Shown one piece after another: positions 10,999-24,100 of a DNA stretch of 64,000 nt. The stretch is from Romanomermis culicivorax (Eukaryota; Nematoda; Enoplea; Mermithida; Mermithidae): assembly GCA_963922205.1 (NCBI GenBank), contig CAWUHX010000516.1, positions 1-64,000 on the forward strand. Reading direction: 5' to 3'. Numbering within the stretch: the stretch's first letter is position 1; every line of letters starts with the position of its first letter. Below the pieces are notes generated by a model. The model was not told the origin of the DNA. It did not search any database and saw nothing but the letters and a program-made list of their open reading frames with translations. The translations under genes were made by a program, and so were the position numbers.

Positions 10999-12392
10999 GT
11001 GCAACCATTATCTAATGATTATTTGATGCTGCTAGGTACAGTAGGTAAACTTGAAAAATCGACAAGGTTATAGCGGTTGGACTAGCGAAATAACAAGAAT
11101 CGTAATAAATCGATAAATATTTACAAAAAAATCACTTTATCTTTTCTCAGAATTCCAGCCTTAGTAGATTTTCGAGTTCATCTTTCATTCTCACGATGTG
11201 AGCCGTCAGAAACTTATGATCTTACTTAAAAGTTGGAAACCCATCAAAAACTCTTTTGAATGACTTTTGAACACAGTGATATTGTGCAAGACGTTGCGGA
11301 TTGTAAAAAACTCGACTCATTCTGATCCTGTTCAAGCAGATTTTGGCTTACCCTCTCAGAAATTTTTTTTCCTATGCCGTGTCACTAGGTATAATTTTGA
11401 TTGTTTCATATGCAAAAATTTTTTCATCAAATTTATTAACCGCCCATCATCATCACGGCTCTTTATAAATTCGGCCGACTACTTGACTTCTTTTTTGCGG
11501 AATAAAAATTCAACTCGATTTCTTCTTTAATCAAGGTGCACTTAATTTATTTTTCTGGAATCAAGTTGTAACTATAGCCCATGATATAGACGCAGCGAAA
11601 GCGAAAAAATGAGTTCAATTTGATAGGCGCTTTTCATGGAGGGGAAAACTTTATACTGTAGAAAAATGCATGACCACAGGAAGGCAAAATTGTTGAAAGA
11701 ACATCACGCTTATTCATTAGCGATTTGGACAGCACCGCATCGAAACCTGACTGCTACTCGAACAGTTTTTTTGACAAATACCAGATTATTGAAAAAAATT
11801 TTCAGCTGCTCTGTTCGCCATTCACTCACAATAAGAAACTTTTTCCACTGATTATAGTAATAAACGTATTCTTCTTAACATGATGGATGCAACGATCTGA
11901 AGTTCAACACGGAAAAATTAGTAAAGCTTATTACTGTAATAAAGGAAGAAAATTTCTCATCGATGAGCGGTAAACACAACTGAAAACTTATTCCTACATG
12001 GTTAAAATTTCTTGTTTAACATTCGGGCATCAAGACAGTCCTATTCAAATCAAAAATGGACAAGTACGGTCGTTCTGCTATGGTTTTGACCTTCTTATTG
12101 TCATGACGAAATTTAGCGTTTTTCTACAGTATGAATTTGTCTATTTCGGGAAAATTGCTAATCAAATTGAAATTTTTTTATGGTTATCGCTGCAACGACC
12201 ATTTCGAAATGAAGTATAGTTTTTCTGCATTGAACCTACTTTCACGGGATTGCTGCAATCGATCATTCCAAAATTAATTGAGTCCATATCTTTTTTGTGA
12301 GAAATCTTGGAACCAGCCTCTGTGCGATTTTAGCTTGATGTTTTCGTAGACAACTGGTAGATTGCGATGCATAATTTGAGTACAATTTACGG
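10999..12392. other. Intergenic DNA without a recognised gene
   Basis: AT-rich sequence; open frames at 11267-11530, 11636-11851 and 11998-12219 show no motifs, low hydrophobic order and no supporting splice pattern. Nothing annotated. Confidence 0.4.
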
Positions 12393-13330
12393 AATAACCA
12401 GAAGGGCCACTTGAAAAAAATCGTTACAACTTGGAAGAATTTGTTACCAATTGAATAAAATTGGAACATGACGCACAAAATTTTTTGAAGATGCACCGCA
12501 AAAATTTCAAGATGCCTCGCAAAAAATCAAGATGTAAGAGTTTTTCGATGTTCGACCTTCTTTTCAAGTGCATCGCATTTTTTCAAGGAAAAAATCAAGT
12601 TCTCGTCTTGAAAATAAATCACGATCTTATCTTGAAAAAATCAAGATGGGCGGGACATCAAAGGAGGAAAATTTCTGAAACTAGCCAATGAAATGCTCCG
12701 CCTCCTATGCTAATATACGCGAATCCTTCAATGCGGATTTCATGAGGTCACGACTTGCTGGCCGAGGGCGCCCCAGGTTGTTGCGGGGACGTGGCAGAGG
12801 GGAGAGGGTTATTTCGCACATGGAATCCAGTGGACGTATTTGTTTTGCATAAAAATTCTCATTTTTCATTTTACAGAATAACGTCAAAAAAGCTTGTTTT
12901 TCACCAAAAGCGCAGTCGTTCTGGAAAATTATAAAAATTTTGGACTTAGTCGGTTGTTCAAAGGTATTCCCCACCTCCTTTGATATGCCGCCCATCTTAA
13001 TTTTTTTTGAAGATGGGATCTCGATTTTTTTTCAAAATGCAGTCTTGATACTTTTCAAGATGAGATCTTGAGTCTTTTCAAGATGGGATCTTGATTTTTT
13101 TCAAGATGGGATCGTGACTTGTTTTCAAGATTGTCTTAAGAAAATTGCGATGCATTTGAAAACTAAATCGAACATCGAAAAACTCTTGTACTTGATTTTT
13201 TGTGATGCATCTTGAAATTTTTGTGATGCATGGTGAAAAATTGTTGTGCATCATGTTCGAAGGTAACGATTTTTTTCAAATGGAAACAAATCTTTTTAAA
13301 TTGTAGCGATTTTTTTCAAGTGACCCTTCT
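12393..13330. mobile_element. Fold-back element with about 300-bp inverted arms and internal tandem repeats
   Basis: The left arm (about 12393-12690: AGAAGGGCCACTTGAAAAAAATCG ... CAAGATGGGCGG) is the inverse of the right arm (about 12965-13330: CCGCCCATCTT ... CGATTTTTTTCAAGTGACCC). The right arm contains degenerate ~30-bp tandem units built on TTTTCAAGATGGGATCTTG (13010-13135), so the arms differ in length. The middle 270 bp has a minus-strand frame with no recognised domain. No transposase seen. Confidence 0.65.
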
Positions 13331-14208
13331 CGTTTTCCGTAACAATTTTTGATGAATCAATTTCAGACACATTTTTTCGCACTCGTTTATACAAACTTGA
13401 GACAAAAAAAGATCCTTCCGGATTATTCCGTAATAATGTATCATTCCGCAAAACTTTCATCTAAATCTAGGTCAATTTCCGCGAAATGTTAGGATAAGCA
13501 GCTTTTCTGCATACCAACTTTTCCATCAGACATTTTGCAATATTTTCTTTCAAGGTGAAATTTTCCGCTTTTGTGACGACGACAGTGTGACTCAATTTAC
13601 CGGCTTCATTGGCAAAGTTTACTTTCTATTGGATACATTATGGTCTGGCCCCCAAATAAACAGTAGCTATTTTGGTCGGTTAATAACATGGGTCGTTATT
13701 TGATGACTCATCATCATCCTTCACTGCCTATCATACATCGAAAAGGGTGGTTTTGCGGGAGAAAATTTTTCCAGCGGCGTCCAAACAGTACATAGCGATG
13801 ATATTGGTTGTTGTGGAGGGCAGTTTTTCCAAAAAAGAGCGGCGTTTTTCAACGTGTTCTTGATTTTTCCTACATTTTATAAAACGCCTAATGTTTGTGT
13901 TTCTGTGTGCTCACATGTGCTGTTTTTTTATAGCAGAAAACCAACCAACCAAGTGCGGTTTTCTTCTGATCATCGGTTGCGTTATTATGTGTAGTTTTTT
14001 TTTTATAAAATGCTTCTAAATCGTAAATTGACGAAAATTAGTAATGTACAAATTTTTTACAGTAATATTTTCCACTTACAGGGTATTCGAGCACGTTCAC
14101 CAATTTCCGGTCGAGTGTGATTTATGGTGAAGTACTTGCTTTCCAAGAATTTTTAGGAAAATATAGTCTGCTTTTTAATGCTTGAGCGGAAAGCATACAT
14201 GTAAGCGC
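13331..14208. other. Intergenic DNA with a family C fragment
   Basis: Mostly unassigned. From about 13995 to 14175 it carries a diverged family C copy (TTTTATAAAATGCTTCTAAAT ... CTTGCTTTCC ... TATAGTCTGC). No exon recognised. Confidence 0.4.
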
Positions 14209-14647
14209 CATACATGTAACGGGGCCCCGATGTCTGGGTGAGGGGGGGGGGGGGGGGCGGGCGACTTTTTCTGGGCCGGGGGTCAGTGATTCCCAAAATT
14301 TTGAGGGAGGGGTCTCTCAAGGAATTAAAAGTCGATTTTTTCACGAAAAAAGTCCGAAATTACTAGTTTTTTTCTAAACAGACCGAAAAAATGTATTCAT
14401 GGCGCGGACGCCCAGAAAATTCACATTTTTGACCATTTTTTTTGTTCCTAAATTGACATTTCTATAAAAAATTGACATTTTTCAGTATTTTTCCGTCCAA
14501 AAGTATGGGGGTTCCTACGGCTACCGTATGGCTAGCCATAGGATTGGAAAGTCCAGTGGAGGAGGGCGGTGGCTCAATGACTAGCCATATGGCCGACGAT
14601 TTATGGGGGGGGGGTTCTCATAGCACTTCCCCCCAATTACATGTATG
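14209..14647. mobile_element. Family D G-rich MITE
   Basis: Runs from CATACATGTAACGGGGCCCC to CCCCCCAATTACATGTATG. Characteristic internal blocks are a long G-run, GGGTCTCTCAAGGAA, the GGCGCGGACGCC hairpin position, repeated AAATTGACATTTTT and GGCTAGCCATA. The inverted ends TACATGTAA/TTACATGTA resemble those of family B (CCTGTAA), suggesting related transposases. Non-coding. Confidence 0.6.
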
Positions 14648-15149
14648 GTAAGGATGTGGGGGTAAAGTGCCATGTGAACCCCCTCAGAAATCTTGGGTGA
14701 TCCCCTCCACAAGATTTGCCAATCTTACGGCTAGCATTGTGGTAGTCATCGGGACCATCATACTTTTAGTCGGGAAAACGCTCAAAAACGTCAATTTTTA
14801 TTGAAAAACATCTTTTCTCTGAACAAAAAATTGTCATAAAACTCAATTTTCCCGGTGCCGAATACATTTTTTTACGGTTTTTTCAGACAAAAATCACATG
14901 TTTTTGAATCGTTTTTCGCACTTTTCTGATGTAAAAATGGAATTTTTGCCTTCAGGCAATTTTCTTAAAATTATGGACGATCAGTGACCCCGGGCCGCTA
15001 ATATTCGCTTGACCCCCAGACCTCAGGTTTCGTTCACATTTATGGTAGATAGCAAAATGCACTATTTCAAACTTCACCTAAACCGTATGTCACATAGCGC
15101 GGAAAATCTGAGCGTAATTGACCAACCTTTAACTTTTTTTTGAGTAAGA

Positions 15150-15855
15150 AATTTCGATTCTCGAACGTCCCGATTCACCGAAAGTTCCAATTCCTCGAAA
15201 GTCCCGATTCTTCGAATAGTGCTTAAGATTTTATCTACGAAGTCTTGTTTTAGCGAAAATCTCGATTCCTCGAAATTTTTTTTCCGGGAAATCCCGTTTT
15301 CTCGAAAATAATAAATGTGCAGGTTTAAATTATTAAATTATTAAGTTTGAATGAATTTAAATAAATTAAATCAAACGTAACGTGAAGATTCCCACGACAT
15401 AAAGTTCTCACGGTTTTTTCCACCTTGAAAAGTAAAAAAATTATGGTCAAACCTAAGCCTAAGCCCTAAGCATGGCCGTCAACAAAAAATCTCTTAATTC
15501 TGTTGAGTCTTTATCATCGGATATGGTAATTTTGAAAACATAGTATTTACGATCAATTTTACAGACGTTTCAAGAAAATCGATCTGTTTGTATATGCACT
15601 TTCGATAAACTGGGATTTGTGATGCACCAATGTTCGATGCATCATAAATTTTATCTTCTTTTCGGGGAATCGTGAAAGCAAATTCATGATGCATTGAAGC
15701 ATGTTTCGAGGAATCTGGAATTTCATCCGCTTTTGGAGGAATCGGGACTTTCCAGGAAAGGGCACAAATTTCATGCTCAAAATTTTGTGTAAAGACATAT
15801 TTTAATAATTTCCACTTTACAAGCATTTTATAAAAGACGGACTACAGGCTAATGT
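15150..15855. repeat. Inverted array of ~17-bp TTCCTCGAAAGTCCCGA repeats
   Basis: About 15160-15305 has degenerate tandem units of the type CCCGATTCCTCGAAAG; about 15640-15765 has the inverse type CTTTCCTCCGATTCC-like units (ATCGTGAAAG, GAGGAATC, GGAATCGGGACTTTCC). The two arrays face each other across about 340 bp and end near a family C terminus (AAGCATTTTATAAAAGACGGACTA, 15823-15850). The minus-strand frame across this stretch, 15494-15826, follows the repeat and is not taken as a gene. Confidence 0.5.
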
Positions 15856-16707
15856 TACTGAATTCCTGGTCACATTCTTTCAACAAGAGAAATCTGAACC
15901 ATTATTCAACTCAAACCTCCCTCAACTCTCTGAAAAATAGAAATGCGTCATTTTATTTTATGCGTTCTTGATTTAATCTTGGCGAGGTCTATCCATTGAT
16001 ATCATTGATTTCTCCTTTTTATCTAAAATTCTGAGCTTTTTTGAACTTAGTCAAGCTTCCCAGTTTTCAAGTCTTGATGCAAATATATTTTACACGATTG
16101 TTTCAAACATTGGGTAAATTTTGAATCTATAACTATAGTATATTTTTATAAAATGCTTTTAAATTAAAAAATTACAAAAAATAAAAACCGCCATAGGAGT
16201 CGTTTACTCTAAGTTTAAACTGTACGATTTTTTACTCACAAAATATGAAGGGCTAGTTGAGTAGGCTCAAAAATTTCCAATGCTATGCGACATATAATTC
16301 GACAGGAAATGGTGAAAATTTGAAATAGTACTTGTTTTCCACTTCAATAAAAACGGGCTATTAAGTGTCGCTCAACTTATTCATTCGACTGACTCAATTT
16401 TTTTCATTTTTAGTATCATTGAAAATTTTAAATCCTTATTAATTACTGTTGAATGTTTTTTTGGTTTTTATAAATTGAACACAGCTTTACCTTGAGCTGC
16501 AGCTTATGTCTGATGTGATACTATCACTGTTGAGGTTGCAGTTAAGCTTCAGCTGCAGCTCAGCTGAAGCTTAAGCTTTTTTGATCGAATAGGCTGAGTT
16601 TTCATGCCCCGAAGTCACCATAAATCTCAATTTTCTGACCACTACGGACTGGTCTTACACTTTTTCAGCAATATCTCACTGTCGGCAATCCAAATTTTCG
16701 CAAAATT
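15856..16707. mobile_element. Region with a diverged family C MITE upstream of the thymosin gene
   Basis: A family C copy lies at about 16133-16362 (CTATAGTATATTTTTATAAAATGC ... AAAACGGGCTAT). The rest, including an AGCTGCAGCTCAGCTGAAGC-rich patch at about 16490-16580, is presumed to contain the thymosin promoter and 5' leader; TTTTTCAG at 16661-16668 could be a leader acceptor. Confidence 0.4.
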
Positions 16708-19068
16708 ATGGAATCGATTCAGTCGCCGACTAAAGAAGAAATGCCCAAAATTCCGGGCGATTTAAACACGGAAATAACGGAATTTGACAATCGTAAATTG
16801 AGCCACGCCGAACCGCAAGTTAAAACGCCCGATCCTCGAGTTGGTGAGTGAAAAAGGCGAAATGATAAGCTACTGCAGCGCGGAGAAGAAAGAAATATAT
16901 ACCGTATTACTGTAGTACTTTTTCATAAGTTTTACGAGAGTCGATTTTTTGAAACCGTTGCGTTATTAGCTTTCATAACTGCCAGAAAGCTTCCGCTTCA
17001 AATTAATCAACTTTTTCGTTTGAAAATAATACCCCAACCATGTTAAAGTTGACCATCAAACTTTTAAATTGAGTATGGACTCTGTTTTTACGTGCATTAA
17101 TAGCTTCATGCAAGAAAAACTTATGAATTGCTGATTTCCATGAAAAATTCACGAATTACAGTATACCTACATTAACGCACTTCACGTGGTTTGTACATTT
17201 AGTAATATCATCAGTACCGGGATGGCTGTCGCCATCCGTTGCTTTGAACATTCATGGTTTTACTGTTGAACTTTTTAGTGAAAAAATTCTCAAAGATTAA
17301 TTTGAATGCTTTCACATCTTCCTGTTTAATTTGACTTGATACTTTCGGACAGAACTGTGCTGATTATTTTGGCGACTATGAATTTTGACTGACAAGTTAT
17401 TTAGAGAATTTTCAGCTGCTCTATTTGCCGCTCATTGGCGAAAAAATCTTTTCATTGATTACAGTAATAAGCTTTACCAGTTTTTTCTGTTTTACCAGTT
17501 TTTTCTTTTTCTTACTTTCTTGCATACATGTAATTGGGGGGGGAATGCTATGGGAACCCCCCCCCCCAGAAATCGTTGGCTATATGGCTAGCCATATGGT
17601 AGCCGTAAGAACCCCCATACTTTTGGTCGGAAAAATACTGAAAAATGTCAATTTTTGAACAAAAAATGGTCAAAAATGTTAATTTTCTGGGCGCTTCGCG
17701 CCATGAATACATTTTTTAGATCTTTTTAGAAAAAATAACTATTTTTTGGACTTTTGTCCTGGAAAAAACCGATTTTTTTCCTTGAGAGACTCCTCCCCCC
17801 AAAAATTTGGGAATTACTGACCCCCGGCCCAAAAAAGTCGTCCGACCCCTCCCCCAGACCTCGGGGCTCCGTTACATGTATGCTTCCTTGGTCTGGCTGC
17901 GTCGACCATTTCAAAATGAATGAAGTTTGACAGGGCTTTTTAGATTGCCTCATGATTATTTTAGATTGCCTCATGATTATTTTAGATTGTTGTTTGAAAC
18001 CATCAAGACAATGCTAATCAAATACATATGGGAAATCTTCACTTTTTTAAGTATATCCGTTTCAGGCCCTGAATGTTATTCGCCAAAATGTAATTTGAAC
18101 AGAAAAAACTTTCGTTAAATTTCTGATCATGTATTTGATTGTTGAGAACGGTGTTGGGCAATGGCAGAGGCTCATGCTCTTTGTTTGTTGCCCGATTTTT
18201 GAATTTTTATTATCGAATTTGGTATGGATTTTGAAGTTTTTAGAAAATGTTTGATGTCTTACATGTATATTTACAAATAGAAAGCTTTCTTTTCGAACGG
18301 GTTCACACAATATCATAATATGGAAGTGTCTTTATCGCAGGACAATATTATTCTGGGATGAGCAAAAAGCAGAAAGATTTTTGCTCTCAAAATATCAAGC
18401 CTTTCAAGAATTTAAAGTAATTTTAAGAAACAAAAATGAAAAGGAACTGATCTATAACAATCTTGACTGAAAAAATGACAAATAAGTGGGTCGTGAAAAT
18501 TATTATATAGTTTTTATTAGAAACTTTTTTACTGAAACTATTATCAAATGTTGATTGAATGAGCGGATAAATTTCCAGTAACATGTAATGAATGACTTAG
18601 CAGAAAGTCGTGCAAATAGGATATAGTTCTTGCTTTCCACTTCCTTTTTTTGGAGCATTTCAAACATCAGCACATTTTCATATTCAGAGTATGCGAAAGA
18701 ACAAATTCTGGCTCAAGTTCCGAAATTTACCGAGAAAACGTTGCATCACGTTGATCCGAACGTCGGTCACGATATCAAAGGTGAGTGCCTAAAAATGTGT
18801 GTTCTGAAGAATCGTCAGACAAAGAATTTATTTGTTTCAAAAATCTGTTGATCATGAAAATTCTTGTCTTAAGTAAATCATGTTTTGCACAATTCTTTTT
18901 CATATGGTTGTCAAAAGTTCATTGAAAGCATATCAATGACTCAATAAACCTTTTTTTATATTTAATTAAAATGCCATCTGGAATCAATTTCTCTCAAATA
19001 TAAATAAAATTTTTCTGCTGAATTTTACAGTAATCGACAATGGAGCCGCCAATGGAAAAGCCGCCTGA
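16708..19068 (+). CDS. Beta-thymosin (WH2-type actin-binding protein), three exons
   Basis: Exons 16708-16843, 18688-18780 and 19031-19068, all joined in phase 1 with GTGAGT donors, giving 88 residues. The first repeat reads ITEFDNRKLSHAEPQ followed by YAKEQILAQ, matching the beta-thymosin pattern (short helix, LKxxExQ-like linker, second helix I..EK). A second, degenerate repeat begins VPKFTEKTLHHVDPN and the C terminus is short and Ala/Gly-rich. Family members bind actin monomers in the cytoplasm and control filament assembly; invertebrate relatives such as Ciboulot have several repeats. Intron 1 hosts a family D MITE. An AATAAA at 19270-19275 fits as poly(A) signal. Lysines usual in the linker are partly replaced, so binding strength is uncertain. 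Confidence 0.72.
17523..17882. mobile_element. Family D MITE in thymosin intron 1 (inverted relative to 14209)
   Basis: Runs from CATACATGTAATTGGGG to CTCCGTTACATGTATG, about 360 bp, and is the reverse complement of 14209-14647 with small deletions. It contains a GGCGC-TTC-GCGCC hairpin at 17690-17702. Insertion into an intron leaves the splice sites intact. Confidence 0.65.
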
Positions 19069-19269
19069 TTATATTCCACCACGAAAAATTTTTCGTTTTC
19101 CCTTCGTTTCATGTCTCTCTGATATCATTCTTGCTTTATCCTTGATTATTTAAAAGCTTGCAATTATTAAAATTTTTTTCTCCTCAATAACTATCAGCCG
19201 TTTTGATCGTATCAGTCATTATCCTCGCGTCTCCGATGGTGCAATTTTCTTTTTTTGTGCGATTTGGTG

Positions 19270-19275
19270 AATAAA
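19270..19275 (+). terminator. AATAAA poly(A) signal of the thymosin gene
   Basis: First canonical hexamer after the stop codon at 19066-19068, about 200 bp downstream and before the family A element at 19459. Confidence 0.45.
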
Positions 19276-20421
19276 AACTTGAGTTAACGCAATCACTTTA
19301 TATATTATTATCGGCTGGCTTGTTGATCAGAAGATAGAATCTGATGATGTTGCTTTACAATGTTGCACGCTAGCTCTAACTCCTAAAAAGTTTTCTATTT
19401 TCCGGACTAGTTTACTATTGCTCAAATTTTGTGACAAATTTTTCCCCCCACACCCACCCACTGTTTTTTTCCCCCGGGCCTTTTCCCCAAATGGGGAAAG
19501 GGATCAAAATTTTTTTCCCCATTTTCCCGAAGTCGTTTTTTTCGCTTAAAAATGCTCACAGACGCTTTATTTACGTGTTTTTGGGCTTTTTCAAGTCTTC
19601 TGGTGTTTTTAGACCCGTTAATTCATCAAAATTGAGGAATAAATTGAAATTTTCGAGTTCAAAGTTTAATCTACAAGCATTGGAACAAACTTTCAAGCAA
19701 ACTATCCAAAAGCATAATCACTGAGAAATCGATGGTTAAGTTCTCCATGTTGACAAGTGAGAACCTAAAAGGGATGTTAATCTTTCCGGCGCGCAGCGCC
19801 GGAAAAATTTTTTGGGTATTGATATTCTGCGACGCTAGAAAATCAATTTTCCGAACGTTTATTTCAAGAAGTAGATTTGAATTTTGTGTTCAAAAGTCGT
19901 AATTTCTAGAATTTTACTTGAAAAATTTTAAAACCAGTATAATTTATTTCTAAACTCTCATACTTTGGTCGAAAATATATGAGTAAGCAGAGTATAAATT
20001 TCCGAAAGATATTTCCATGAAGCATTTAAATTGATTTTACGTTAGAAAAGAAATAATTGCATCAAAAAGCTTAGAGACTTGACGTATTGATCTTTCTCAA
20101 AAGGAAAAAATGCGAATCTTCATTAAATATCATGATAAAATATTGAAGATTACCAATGAAAACATGAGATAACATGTTCAAGATGATGAAAACTATTATA
20201 GATTATATGATAAATGAAAGTAGACATGCTAAAAGCCGCGCCAGGGGTTAGTAAAGCATAATAATGATTATTAAAGTTATAATCGGCGCGAAGCGCCGGA
20301 AAATTTTGAGATTATGACCTTCTAAAATGCACCAAAATGCATCTTTTCTGTATCCGATCCCCAAAATTTTCTTCCCCTAATGGGGAAAGAGCCCAAAATT
20401 TTTTTCCCCTTTCCGAATTTT

Positions 20422-21025
20422 TGTTGTGGAACGCCGATTGACTACAGTGTAAACTCGTCGGTTTTACAAAGTGATTCACAAGAACGCATCGTTTTGGAGC
20501 TCAAAGTTGCTCAAAGTTGTCCGAAGGTTTACAACATCAAACATTACACTCGCAGAAGGTTTGTGAAAAAGTCAGTTCTCATTTTTGTGGCGGTCTTGAG
20601 CGGTCGTATCTCTTGCTGTTCATCGCGACTCATTTTGAATATTGTGAAGGGGCGATTCGCAGTAGTAAGTTTTTGTTTAGTAAAATATATAATCCTCTCA
20701 TCGCTCAATACTAAAGTAGTAGTAAGACTGGTCCAGTATCGGTCGTAAGTACGGCGCAAGTTTCGGCATCCGAAAACCTTTGACGACCTGAGCGAAGATC
20801 CCTGGATAAAATTGACACAGCGCTCTCTACGAGCCCGTCAATCTCCTGCGTTCGACTATCATTGCGTTGATTCCGTTAAACACTCCGAGTGTTTCGTCTA
20901 CAGCGTTCCGCACGCTCTTCTACGTTCCGTACGTCTCTTCTAAAACGCGCGATAAATCGTCGAGCTACACAGCTAAATTCTCATCTGCGTTCCGTCATCT
21001 ATCATCTTATTTCTCACGCACGACA
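20422..21025 (+). repeat. 5' LTR
   Basis: 604 bp, TG..CA ends. A TATATAA box at 20686-20692 is the likely promoter, giving an R region in the second half. Differences from the 3' LTR: A versus G near position 9, A versus G in the GACTATCRTTGCG block, and C versus T in CATCTGYGTTCC. Short open frames inside are shared by both LTRs and are not genes. Confidence 0.93.
20686..20692 (+). promoter_or_regulatory. TATATAA box in 5' LTR
   Basis: Only good TATA-type hexamer in the LTR, in the middle where the U3/R border is expected; repeated at 28498-28504 in the 3' LTR. Confidence 0.5.
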
Positions 21026-21030
21026 TAATT

Positions 21031-21048
21031 TGGTGACCGTACCAGCTC
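21031..21048 (+). other. Primer-binding site for minus-strand synthesis
   Basis: TGGTGACCGTACCAGCTC starts six bases after the 5' LTR. TGG matches the CCA end of a tRNA, as expected for Ty3/gypsy elements. I cannot say which tRNA without searching. Confidence 0.6.
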
Positions 21049-21100
21049 CTCTAAAGGTTGAGGAAACGCCGAAATTTGCGAAAAATCGAAAATCCGAAAA

Positions 21101-24100
21101 ATGGAGGAAAACCGCACGCGTCGCTCTACTGCGCTCGGTTATGAAAAAGGTTTCTACAAGAAACTAGCGAATCCCGATAATCTAGAAATCGAAAAATTCG
21201 ACTGCGAAAACGCGAATCTACCGCTTCTCTACGAAGCAGATAAGCGTAATTTTGATCTACCGGAAATGTCCGCTCCGCTAAAAACGCTAAAAACCTTGCG
21301 ATCTCTATCTCCAAAAATCGTCGAAAATCGAAAATTCAACTTTCTAAAACCGAAACCGAAGGATACCGATCCTCGAAAAATCTTCGACAATGACGCGTAC
21401 ATCGACGTAATGCAAAAATGCGATGCCGAAATGATAAACTTTCGTGGCGACGCTACTAACACGTTAAGCGAAATCGTAACTATCGCGACTCAACAACGAA
21501 AACTTCTAGATGAGTTTAAAACCGAAATCGAAGCGATGCGAGCTCAAAAAGAAGAGCTATTGAAACCGAACGTCCCTGAAATCGAAAATATCGCGAGACC
21601 TACGAGCTCTTACGCTCAGTCTCTGAAATCGACTAAACCGAAAAACGTCACTAGCGATCGAAAAAGTCAACTTAGTTTTCGTGGTATAATCGACGATGAT
21701 GATGATCTGATCATCCCGACACAAACGTTTGACCGCTCTAACGCGCTAAACGCGCTAAACTCTCAAATAAATTTTCCGTCTATCCCACCTTCTCAGGTGC
21801 ATAGATCTTTCGCCGATGACGAAACGAGAATTAAAACTATCTGTAAAAAGATAGCGCCGCAAAAACTAGATAATTCGACCCGAAATCAACAAGTTTTGAA
21901 ATTCTTCATTGCGCTCGAAAACGAGTTCGGCCTTGATGCGTCTGAGTATGTAAAACTTCACACGTTGCGTCGCTTGACTTGCGATGGTGCCCTGAACACC
22001 ATAAGAGATGTCCGATCCTACGATGAAGCGAAACAGATTTTGATGTGTATGAATGCACCGAATTGCGACCAAGATACGCTCCAATGCGAGCTCCAGTCTA
22101 TCGCTCCTTTTGAAACCGTAGATCCGTCAGCTTTCTTAAATCGAATCAGCACCTACGTACATCTACTGTACTATGACAGAAGTGCTCAGTATCGCCATAG
22201 AAAAGTTATTACAACTTTTCTTTGGAAAATGCCGGAAATTTACAGAGTCTCGATTGACGCGAGTACTCTAGAAACAATCACTGACTTAGCTATAGCCGTC
22301 GCGAAAGTTCAGAAAATCCAGCGAGCGAATAAACAGTCGACTGTCAGAGTAGAACAACCTATACTGGTTAATACACTCGAAAATCGGTCGGAAGATCAAC
22401 CAGCTCAGTCGCGCTTCAGAGATAATTCGAACCCTCGATTCAGAGATAACTCTCAATCCCGAAACAGAGATGACTCTAGGCAGCGAAATAGCGTGAGGTT
22501 TCAAGAAAATTCGACTCTAACGAAGACAAAAGAATTGGAAGAAAGCATAAAACGAGTCCTAGAAAAGTTCGGAATCCGAGAAAATTCGCAAAACGCTAAC
22601 AATTTCGAAAATCGAAGATCGCGATTCGATCGCGGAACGAGTCCGAACTTTCGGAATAGAGAAAACATTCCTATACGGGATTTCTCTCAGAATCGTAACT
22701 TCCAACGAAATCACTCACGTGAACGACCCGTGAAATATTGCACCTATCATGGTCAGTGTAAACACGACAGCTCCGCATGCTATCAATTGAAACCACAGGC
22801 TTCTCAGCCTCGGCAACAGCAACCGAATCATCAATGGCAAAATAACCATAATTGGCGTCCTCGTTTTCAACAAAATACGCGTAACTACACGCTCAATCAG
22901 AATCAAAATTTTGACCGAAATAACCGATTTTTCAATCGCGATAATCGAAACTATCAGAGAGATGTTGCAAACATTTCTCTCTGCGATTCCGAATCCCGAC
23001 AAGAAAAGATAATCGAGAAGCACTACTACTATCCCATGAATAACTCACAGTCTGTACAGACTCAGCTAACTTCTCCGAAATCTTCGCAACAAGTTTTGCC
23101 ATCAGAAACCAAAACGATGTCCAACTCACCTAAACCTTTCGTTCCGATGAAACCGACAACCAGTACAGCTAATATGCTTGAACCGACAGAAGCTTCTAAA
23201 GCTACAAACTTCTTCGTCGCTCCCGGAATCACTGATTTCACAATCGAAAAACCCACTGAACCATGGATCGCGAGATCTAGCGTGTGTCGAATCGAAGAAT
23301 GTTCGCAAAAAGACATCAAACTGCTGAGCTTATACGCTCCTACACGTGCTTTCCATATCGATGCCCAAATCGGAAAAACCAAAACGAAAGCGTTGATCGA
23401 TACCGGTGCTCAGTGTTCAGTCATTTCCTCATGTCTAGCTCAATGCTCTTTGGGGATTGACTATGATACTTTGGAAACATCCGCGCAGATAAAAGTAGCC
23501 GACGGTGCTATCGTCGATGCCAGAGGTCTGATAATCTTCAAAATCAGTTCATCTTTCGGAACGCATCTAGTACGATGCTGGATTCTACCTACTACAGGAG
23601 AGCAATGCCTCCTAGGAACCGATTTCCTAGTACATCCGAGCGTTCGAGCCGTAATAAACTTTCGCGAAAATTTCATCAGAATCAGAGATGTTCAACAAGA
23701 ACTAAACCTAGTTTTGAAACCGATCGAAAAAGCGCCCTACGATGAAGTATTTTCAAATACTTCTACGGGACAGAGTCAAACGCAAATCGTGAAAATCGAC
23801 AGATCGCTACCGATTTTGAATATCTCGTCATGCTACGTAGAACTGAATTGTCAAACGTGGGTTAACGGAAAAATCTTTCCTTTCACTAACGAAAGCTTCA
23901 AAAGCGTCATAGTTCAACCCGTGAACTTCGGAAAAGAAAACTGCGAATATCCGATCGAACTAGCGATAATCAACATAACCGAAGGCAAATGTCCACTATT
24001 ATTCGTCAATAATAGTGCGAACGGTATCCATCTGCAACCTAACCAGCCCATCGCTGAGGTTAAATTCAAACTCGAAGAATCGAAAATGACCGTCGCGTCA

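Noticed and set aside
20380..21167. Open frames inside the 5' LTR and leader (repeated at 28204-29045)
   Set aside because: They duplicate exactly between the LTRs and have no known domain; they are LTR sequence.
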